DNA from: JBDXHU01 sp039989475
Lineage (GTDB): Bacteria > Pseudomonadota > Gammaproteobacteria > Pseudomonadales > Halieaceae
DNA length: 64,000 nt
Direction of reading: 5' to 3'
Assembly: GCA_039989475.1 (NCBI GenBank)
Contig: JBDXHU010000009.1
Span: 496,001 to 560,000 of the forward strand
The notes beneath the pieces were generated by a model. It worked only from the letters and a program-made list of their open reading frames with translations. It had not been told where the DNA came from and did no database searches. Positions 59,351 through 64,000 of the stretch are shown here, one piece after another; positions within the stretch are counted from its first letter, which is position 1; each line of letters starts with the position of its first letter. Made by a program: the position numbers and the translations under genes.

Positions 59351-59477
59351 GGGCTTTTTCGGTGAAAACCGCTAAGGGCTTTTATCCAAGACCCGCTAAA
59401 GGCTTTTTCGGTGAAAACCGCTAAGGGCTTTTTTCCAAGACCCGCTAAGGGCTTCTTCGGGGAAAACCGCTAAGGGC
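59344..59477 (+). repeat. 5.5 tandem repeats of 24/25 bases spanning the TonB receptor stop codon
   Basis: Copies begin CCGCTAAGGGCTT at 59344, 59369, 59393 (CCGCTAAAGGCTT), 59418, 59442 and a partial at 59467. They alternate between a 25-base form ending TTTTTCGGTGAAAA (or TTCTTCGGGGAAAA) and a 24-base form ending TTTTATCCAAGAC (or TTTTTTCCAAGAC), giving a 49-base higher-order unit. The A form can be read F-G-E-N-R-stop, the same as the receptor's C-terminus. The array fills nearly the whole gap to the next gene. Confidence 0.95.
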
Positions 59478-59481
59478 GAAA

Positions 59482-60624
59482 CTACACCAGCATTGCGGTG
59501 AGTCGCGCGACCGCCACACGGTTGCCGCCACCCTCCACAGCTTTCCTCAGGCCCTGCAAGGCTGTGGCTTTTATCTGGCCGGCCAGCTGCTCCATGTTGA
59601 TCGCGGGATAGTTCTGCGGGCTCCAGATAGTCAGGCCTATGGACAGACTGGCAAACAGGTTGGCGCCGCGGCCATCATCGATTTCCATAAACTCAGTATC
59701 GCTGCGCATGCGCTCGGCGATTTCCAGGCCCTTGCTTTCGCTGCAGGCAGGCAGCAACAGGGCAAAGCGAGCGCCGTCCAGGCGTGCGATCAGGTCGGTA
59801 CTGCGCAACATCCTGGCCACATGGGTAGCCACTTCTTTCAAGGTGAAGTCACCGGACAAATGACCGTAGTTATCAGCAATCTCCTTGAAAGCATCAACTT
59901 CCATCATCATCAGGGTCAGCGATTTATTGCTGCGGTGGGCGCGAGAAACTTCCTTGCGCAGCTCCATTTCAAAAGCCCGCTTGTTACACAGTCGGGTCAG
60001 TGGATCCAGCAGACTAAGTCGCGACAGGCGCTCAGCATTAAGACAATTTTCCAGACAGATAGCGATAATGGAGGCGAGGTGATGCATAAAGTCACGCTCC
60101 ACATCGCTGGAGAATGCATCTGCGGCCTCGGAAACCCAGTGAAAGCTGCCAACCAGGATGCCATCGCGCACCAGTGGCAGCAGGATGGCACTCTGCCCGG
60201 TGTCGACGTTGGCGATGGCGCGCAGGGCTCGTGGATCTTCAGAGGCAATCAATTCAACCTCCGGACGGGCGCCGTACAACTGCTGCATGTCGAAGGAATC
60301 GGCTTCCAGTGTCAGCGACATGCTGTAGTCCAGCTCATTTGGAATCAGGTCGGCGATAGCACCTTCCGGATCATATAGACTCAGGCTGATGCCGCTGAGA
60401 GTGAAATGTCTGCCCGTCTCGTAGAGCAGCACGTCCAGCAGGGCCGGCAGGCTGGCGGCATCCAGCAGCATCAGTTCGTACTGCTGCAAGCGATGCAGAA
60501 TACGCTCGTTCAACTCTACCGTGCGCACAAAGTCGCCCATCTGCGAATCGACGTCGCTATAGGCTACACCCTCCGGCGAACTGGCGTGGCTAGCCAGTCT
60601 GGTGTTGTCGTCTTCTGCACCCAT
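59482..60624 (-). CDS. DUF484-GGDEF protein with a degenerate cyclase motif
   Basis: 380 residues from ATG 60624; a GTG at 60663 would add 13 residues, and no strong ribosome site decides. The N-terminal two-thirds carry a DUF484/GAF-like sensor: VELNERILHRLQQYELMLLDAASLPALLDVLL, then SAILLPLVRDGILVGSFHWVSE. The C-terminal GGDEF domain begins SLLDPLTRLCNKRAFEMEL, but the signature is RLDGARFALLL in place of GGDEF, so it is unlikely to make cyclic di-GMP and may bind GTP or the dinucleotide instead. Soluble and cytoplasmic. Divergent from the thiamine operon, whose promoter lies at about 60683. Confidence 0.88.
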   Translation of the reverse strand: MGAEDDNTRLASHASSPEGVAYSDVDSQMGDFVRTVELNERILHRLQQYELMLLDAASLPALLDVLLYETGRHFTLSGISLSLYDPEGAIADLIPNELDYSMSLTLEADSFDMQQLYGARPEVELIASEDPRALRAIANVDTGQSAILLPLVRDGILVGSFHWVSEAADAFSSDVERDFMHHLASIIAICLENCLNAERLSRLSLLDPLTRLCNKRAFEMELRKEVSRAHRSNKSLTLMMMEVDAFKEIADNYGHLSGDFTLKEVATHVARMLRSTDLIARLDGARFALLLPACSESKGLEIAERMRSDTEFMEIDDGRGANLFASLSIGLTIWSPQNYPAINMEQLAGQIKATALQGLRKAVEGGGNRVAVARLTAMLV

Positions 60625-60682
60625 CTGCACAAAGTTCCAATGTGGAGACCGCCAATGATACACTTTCCCGGCGCCATCGCAC

Positions 60683-60688
60683 TATAGT
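60683..60688 (+). promoter_or_regulatory. Likely -10 box (TATAGT) for the TPP-riboswitch operon
   Basis: TATAGT lies 12 bases before the first paired base of the riboswitch, giving a transcription start near 60695. No convincing TTGACA is seen 17 bases upstream. Confidence 0.5.
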
Positions 60689-60699
60689 GGCGCATTACG

Positions 60700-60800
60700 A
60701 CCTGAGGGGTGGCAATGCCTGAGATGTCGCGGCTGCCGCAACAAGCAGACCCGGCGAACCCTTTGAACCTGATCCGGTTAGCACCGGCGTAGGAATAGGT
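60700..60800 (+). ncRNA. TPP (thiamine pyrophosphate) riboswitch
   Basis: The conserved thi-element segments appear in order: TGAGGGGT (60703-60710), CCTGAGAT (60718-60725), ACCCTTTGAACCTGATCCGG, GTTAGCACCGGCGTAGGAAT and closing AGGT (60797-60800), which pairs with ACCT at 60700-60703 as helix P1. It senses intracellular TPP and represses the downstream TonB receptor, PnuT and kinase genes. Regulation is probably at translation, see the hairpin at 60832-60860. Confidence 0.95.
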
Positions 60801-60831
60801 GAGCCTCTTCATCCACATTACGTCGCCAGCC

Positions 60832-60860
60832 GGGTCTCTTTTGTTTTTTTGGAGAGACTC
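60832..60860 (+). promoter_or_regulatory. Ribosome-site hairpin, likely riboswitch expression platform
   Basis: GGGTCTCT (60832-60839) can pair with AGAGACTC (60853-60860), with one G-T wobble, and covers part of the GGAG ribosome site (60851-60854) just ahead of the GTG start at 60862. This fits translational blocking when TPP is bound, though a T-rich loop between the arms would also allow a transcriptional effect. Confidence 0.6.
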
Positions 60861-60861
60861 A

Positions 60862-62958
60862 GTGAACATTCATCCTCTAGCCAGCCTGCTGTTGCTGAGC
60901 CTGGCATCACAAACGGTGTTGGCACGGGAAGCACTACCAGAAATTGTAGTTACCGCGGAACTGCGGGAGACCACCCTGCTGGACTCCAGTATCAGCACCA
61001 CGGTTGTCAGCGCCGACGCCATTCGCGATCGCGCCGCCCAGCATCTCGAAGAAGTACTGAACCTTGCGCCCAATGTTAACTATGCCGGCGGCACCTCCCG
61101 GGCCCGTTATTTCCAGATCCGCGGCATCGGCGATCGCAGCCAGTTCCAGGAACCGCTTAACCCCTCGGTGGGATTTGTCCTGGACGGCGTCGACTTCAGC
61201 GGCATTGGCAGTATTGGCACACTGTTCGATGTAGACCAGGTAGAAGTGTTGCGCGGCCCCCAGGGGACACTGCATGGCGCCAATGCGCTGGCGGGACTGA
61301 TCAATGTCACTACCGCCGCGCCCAGCGATCAGCCTTACAAGCACATCCAGGCCAGCGCCGGGGATTACAACAGCTACGGACTGGGCCTGGTCAGCAGCGG
61401 CCCGCTCACCAGGAATCTCTTGTACCGCGTGGCCGGCGAAAAATACAAGAGTGACGGTTACCAGGAAAATGATTTTCTTGGCGGCGATGATCACAACGAC
61501 CGTGACGAGCTGACCCTGCGTGGAAAACTGCGCTGGCTGGCCTCGCAGCAGCACAGCCTGGACCTGGGCGTCACCTGGATAGACATCGACAATGGCTATG
61601 ATGCCTTCTCCCTGGATAATACCCGCACCACCCTCTCGGACGAACCCGGCAAGGACCAGCAGCAATCGCTGGCATTATCGACACAGCTTTATTCCAGCTT
61701 TGATGCCTTCGAGCTGCAAACCAGAATCAGTTACGCCAACACCGATGCCGACTACGCCTACGATGAGGACTGGACCTATGTCGGCTTTCATCCCTTTGGC
61801 TATAGCTCCCGCGACTCGTACTCCCGTGAGCGCGACAGTTACAGCGCGGAAGTGCGCGCAGTGTCGAACCCGGCCGCGCGCCTGTTCAAGGACAGCAGTG
61901 ACTGGGTCATAGGTCTCTACTACCTCGGCAACAGGGAAGACCTGGACCGTCGCTACACCTACGCACCTCGCTTCAACAGCAGCTATGACACCGACACCTA
62001 CGCCGTGTTTGCACAACTGGAAACGACGCTGACTGACAGCTTAACGCTGATCAGTGGCCTGCGTTTCGAAAACCGCGAAACTGACTACGGTGATAATAAC
62101 GACGTCAATATCGATCCCGACAAGAACCTGTGGGGCGGCAAACTGGCACTGGAGTACCAGCCCGGCGACAGCAGCCTGCTATACGCCAGCCTGTCCCGGG
62201 GTTACCGGGCCAACGGCATCAATGCAGCGATACTCGCCAATATCGATGCCACCGACGACCCGGACATCATAGCCGGCCTCGACTCGGTAAGAGAGTTTGA
62301 CGAAGAGACCCTGCTCAATTATGAAATCGGTTTAAAACGCAAACTGCTGGATGATTCAATGCAGGCCCGCCTGGCCCTGTTCTACATGGACCGCGATGAC
62401 CAACAGGTACGCGGATCATTTCTCATTCCCCAGCCAGGGGGCGCCACCAGCTTCGTCGACTACACCAGCAACGCCGCCAGTGGGGAGAACTACGGTGCCG
62501 AACTGGAAGTGGACTGGCTAGCGGCCCAGGGACTGCGCCTGTGGATGAACCTGGGCTTACTGGAGACCGAATTCAAGAACTACACTAATGTGTTCGGCGA
62601 GGACCTGTCAGGACGCGACCAGGCACAGGCGCCGCAATACCAGTATTCACTGGGCGGTCACTACAGTTTTGCCAGTCACTTTTACCTGCGCCTTGAAGTT
62701 GAAGGCAAGGATGACTTTTACTTCTCCGATCGACATGATGCCCAGGCCGATGGCTATGACCTGCTGCATGCCAGCATAGGTTATCAGGCGCAGCACTGGA
62801 GCCTGAGTCTGTGGGGCCGAAATCTCACCGACGAGGATTATTACGTGCGCGGATTTGGCAGCTTCGGCAACGACCCACGCAAGGATTACATCACCGAGCC
62901 CTATTACCAGTTCGGCGAACCGCGCATGGTGGGTGTGCGCGCCAGTTATACCTTCTGA
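60862..62958 (+). CDS. TonB-dependent receptor for thiamine (TPP-riboswitch controlled)
   Basis: 698 residues from GTG 60862, which follows GGAGAGACTCA after the riboswitch; the open frame extends into the riboswitch and must not be used. Signal peptide VNIHPLASLLLLSLASQTVLA, then the TonB box ALPEIVVTAELRE, plug motifs (YFQIRGIGD, FDVDQVEVLRGPQGTLHGANALAG) and a barrel ending in VRASYTF. The riboswitch shows that it belongs to thiamine supply: it should carry thiamine or a phosphate ester across the outer membrane with TonB energy. Its TGA overlaps the next start (TGATG, one base), so PnuT is coupled. Confidence 0.93.
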   Translation: MNIHPLASLLLLSLASQTVLAREALPEIVVTAELRETTLLDSSISTTVVSADAIRDRAAQHLEEVLNLAPNVNYAGGTSRARYFQIRGIGDRSQFQEPLNPSVGFVLDGVDFSGIGSIGTLFDVDQVEVLRGPQGTLHGANALAGLINVTTAAPSDQPYKHIQASAGDYNSYGLGLVSSGPLTRNLLYRVAGEKYKSDGYQENDFLGGDDHNDRDELTLRGKLRWLASQQHSLDLGVTWIDIDNGYDAFSLDNTRTTLSDEPGKDQQQSLALSTQLYSSFDAFELQTRISYANTDADYAYDEDWTYVGFHPFGYSSRDSYSRERDSYSAEVRAVSNPAARLFKDSSDWVIGLYYLGNREDLDRRYTYAPRFNSSYDTDTYAVFAQLETTLTDSLTLISGLRFENRETDYGDNNDVNIDPDKNLWGGKLALEYQPGDSSLLYASLSRGYRANGINAAILANIDATDDPDIIAGLDSVREFDEETLLNYEIGLKRKLLDDSMQARLALFYMDRDDQQVRGSFLIPQPGGATSFVDYTSNAASGENYGAELEVDWLAAQGLRLWMNLGLLETEFKNYTNVFGEDLSGRDQAQAPQYQYSLGGHYSFASHFYLRLEVEGKDDFYFSDRHDAQADGYDLLHASIGYQAQHWSLSLWGRNLTDEDYYVRGFGSFGNDPRKDYITEPYYQFGEPRMVGVRASYTF

Positions 62959-63524
62959 TGCCCGGTTGGGAAGCCGCCGCCGTTGTCCTCGGCATCGCCT
63001 ACCTGCTACTGGCGGTGCGCGAGAAAATCAGCTGCTGGTACGCGGCCTTTGCCAGCACCCTGATCTACCTGTTCCTGTTCTGGGATGTAAACCTGCTGAT
63101 GGAATCTGCGCTGCAGCTTTACTACCTGGTGATGGCTGTCTACGGCTGGTGGCAATGGCAACACGGTGGCAACAATGACTCTACCCTGCCGATCAGCCGC
63201 TGGCAGCCTCGCCAACACGGACTTGCGATAGCCGCAATCTTGCTGGTCAGCGCAAGCAGCGGCTACCTGTTACAGGAATACAGCACTGCGGCACTGCCTT
63301 TCCTGGATTCCTTCACCACCTGGGGTGCGGTACTGACCACCTGGATGGTGGCCCGCAAGATACTCGAGAACTGGTTGTACTGGCTGGTAATCGACAGTGT
63401 ATCCATCTACCTGTACCTTGATCGCGAGCTCTACCTGACCGCCGCCCTGTTCGCTGCTTACATTGTTATCGCCGTCTTCGGATTCCTGGCATGGTTGAAA
63501 CACTTCCGCACGCAAGCCGCCTGA
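62958..63524 (+). CDS. pnuT: PnuC/PnuT-family vitamin transporter, probably thiamine (PnuT)
   Basis: 188 residues from ATG 62958 (overlapping the receptor stop). About seven hydrophobic helices. Family marks: EKISCWYAAFASTLIYLFLFWDVNLLMESALQLYYLVMAVYGWWQW, TWGAVLTTWMVARKILENWLYWLVIDSVSIYLYL. PnuC proteins carry nicotinamide riboside; the PnuT branch carries thiamine, and the TPP riboswitch and receptor place this one there. Inner membrane. The kinase gene that follows overlaps its end by 34 bases, matching a facilitated-diffusion-and-trap scheme, in which phosphorylation keeps the vitamin inside. Confidence 0.88.
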   Translation: MPGWEAAAVVLGIAYLLLAVREKISCWYAAFASTLIYLFLFWDVNLLMESALQLYYLVMAVYGWWQWQHGGNNDSTLPISRWQPRQHGLAIAAILLVSASSGYLLQEYSTAALPFLDSFTTWGAVLTTWMVARKILENWLYWLVIDSVSIYLYLDRELYLTAALFAAYIVIAVFGFLAWLKHFRTQAA

Positions 63525-64000
63525 GGCTTGATCAAGCCCTGGCCCAGTGGCGACAGTGGCGCAATGGGCCCACCAGCCCGCCAGAAGTCGTGGAGCTACT
63601 CGGCGCAGGCATTAGCAACACCAGCCTCAGGGTCAACGCAGGCGGGTCCGACTGGGTATTGCGCATCGACGGTATTGATCCGCAGAAACTGGGCCTGAGC
63701 CGCAGCACGGAATGGCGCGCACTGAGCCATGCCGCGAGACAGGGGCTGAGCCCTGCACCCAGCTATCAAAACCCGGAGCTGGGGGTATTGGTCTGTGAAT
63801 TCATCCAGGAACAGGCGGCCGATGCTGACAGTGGGCTTGCGGATATTGCACAGCTTTTAAGAGCGATCCACGATTTGCCCCCGCTTAAATTCAGGCTGGA
63901 CCCGATGAGTCGCGCCACTCACTATCTGCAGCTTGCCGGTGATGAAGAGCTGCCCCGGCAGTTCCTCCAGGCCTGTGAGCGCTTGCAGCAAGATGCCCCC
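63491..64000 (+). CDS. APH/choline-kinase-fold phosphotransferase, likely thiamine kinase (C-terminus beyond the window)
   Basis: ATG 63491 starts 34 bases inside the PnuT gene in another frame; 170 codons are open to the window edge. The N-lobe of a choline/aminoglycoside kinase is visible: VELLGAGISNTSLRVNAGGSDWVLRIDG (the L-x-G-G-x-S/T-N loop and the ATP-site strand), TEWRALSHAARQGLSPAPSY, VLVCEFIQEQ and LLRAIHDLP. The catalytic HGD...D motifs lie beyond the edge. Position as third gene of the TPP-riboswitch operon suggests that it phosphorylates thiamine after uptake, like ThiK/YcfN. Confidence 0.8.
   Translation, partial: MVETLPHASRLRLDQALAQWRQWRNGPTSPPEVVELLGAGISNTSLRVNAGGSDWVLRIDGIDPQKLGLSRSTEWRALSHAARQGLSPAPSYQNPELGVLVCEFIQEQAADADSGLADIAQLLRAIHDLPPLKFRLDPMSRATHYLQLAGDEELPRQFLQACERLQQDAP

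Noticed and set aside
59344..59477. Repeat array considered as a CRISPR
   Set aside because: Units are contiguous 24/25-mers with no variable spacers, the first lies within a gene end, and no cas gene is near.
60799..60861. Earlier in-frame start for the thiamine receptor
   Set aside because: It would place coding sequence across the riboswitch end and expression platform and would not give a signal peptide at the N-terminus; GTG 60862 does.
1..64000. tRNA, rRNA, phage and plasmid features
   Set aside because: No cloverleaf with a GTTCGANTC-type arm, no rRNA segment, integrase, terminase or replication gene was recognised by eye; a tRNAscan or Rfam run could still find a missed small RNA.

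Overview
The window reads as the chromosome of a free-living, probably marine gammaproteobacterium. GC is high, genes are closely packed, and there are three TonB-dependent receptors, a PQQ-type quinoprotein, a sulfatase, many SDR/ALDH/acyl-CoA enzymes, UspE- and RhlE-type proteins, and a TPP riboswitch in front of a receptor. The gene set resembles the Halieaceae/OM60-NOR5 group; this is inference, because no rRNA or tRNA gene is present. I see no transposase, integrase, phage gene or CRISPR array.

Layout. 1-11.4 kb: a purine and nucleoside block. It holds a nitrilase (cut by the edge), an AzgA-type purine permease, a phosphoribosyltransferase, an exported DUF985 cupin coupled to an exported SAH/MTA-deaminase-like amidohydrolase, a TonB receptor, a YggN-like periplasmic protein, then a likely operon of a sugar/ureide-type transporter, a NUP-family lipoprotein and ribokinase. 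11.4-25 kb: mostly single genes, including an isomerase/SDR pair facing an HxlR regulator with two operator-like sites, a lipoprotein phosphoesterase, RhlE, DUF1329, a sulfatase, DUF1244, a UspE-like protein, a quinoprotein and a GST. 25-34 kb: CoA and aldehyde metabolism (thiolase, SDR, beta-lactamase-like protein, ALDH with cytochrome c, kinase fusion, acyl-CoA dehydrogenase), with two sets of short repeats in the leaders. 34-45 kb: a diguanylate cyclase, NrtS, a sterol-desaturase-like protein and SGNH pair, DeoC with an ALDH16-like two-domain dehydrogenase, an exported transglutaminase-like protein convergent with an unusual TonB-anchor/DUF4900-like fusion, and an HDOD protein.

45-50 kb: sulfate activation (sat, cysC), a small unknown protein, a carotenoid oxygenase and a CurA-type reductase. 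50-59.5 kb: a six-gene minus-strand operon with overlapping or nearly touching genes (D-aminoacylase-like, Fe-S flavin oxidoreductase, alpha/beta hydrolase, TrmH, a 58-residue membrane protein, EamA transporter), divergent from a TonB receptor whose stop codon lies in a tandem repeat. 59.5-64 kb: a DUF484-GGDEF protein and a TPP-riboswitch operon (receptor, PnuT-like permease, kinase) for thiamine scavenging.

How the genes fit together (inference): the first block could bring nucleosides across the outer membrane, deaminate and split them in the periplasm, and import base and ribose separately for salvage. DeoC plus the ALDH16-like enzyme would handle deoxyribose. The 50-59 kb block looks like uptake and breakdown of an unidentified N-acylated or amide substrate.
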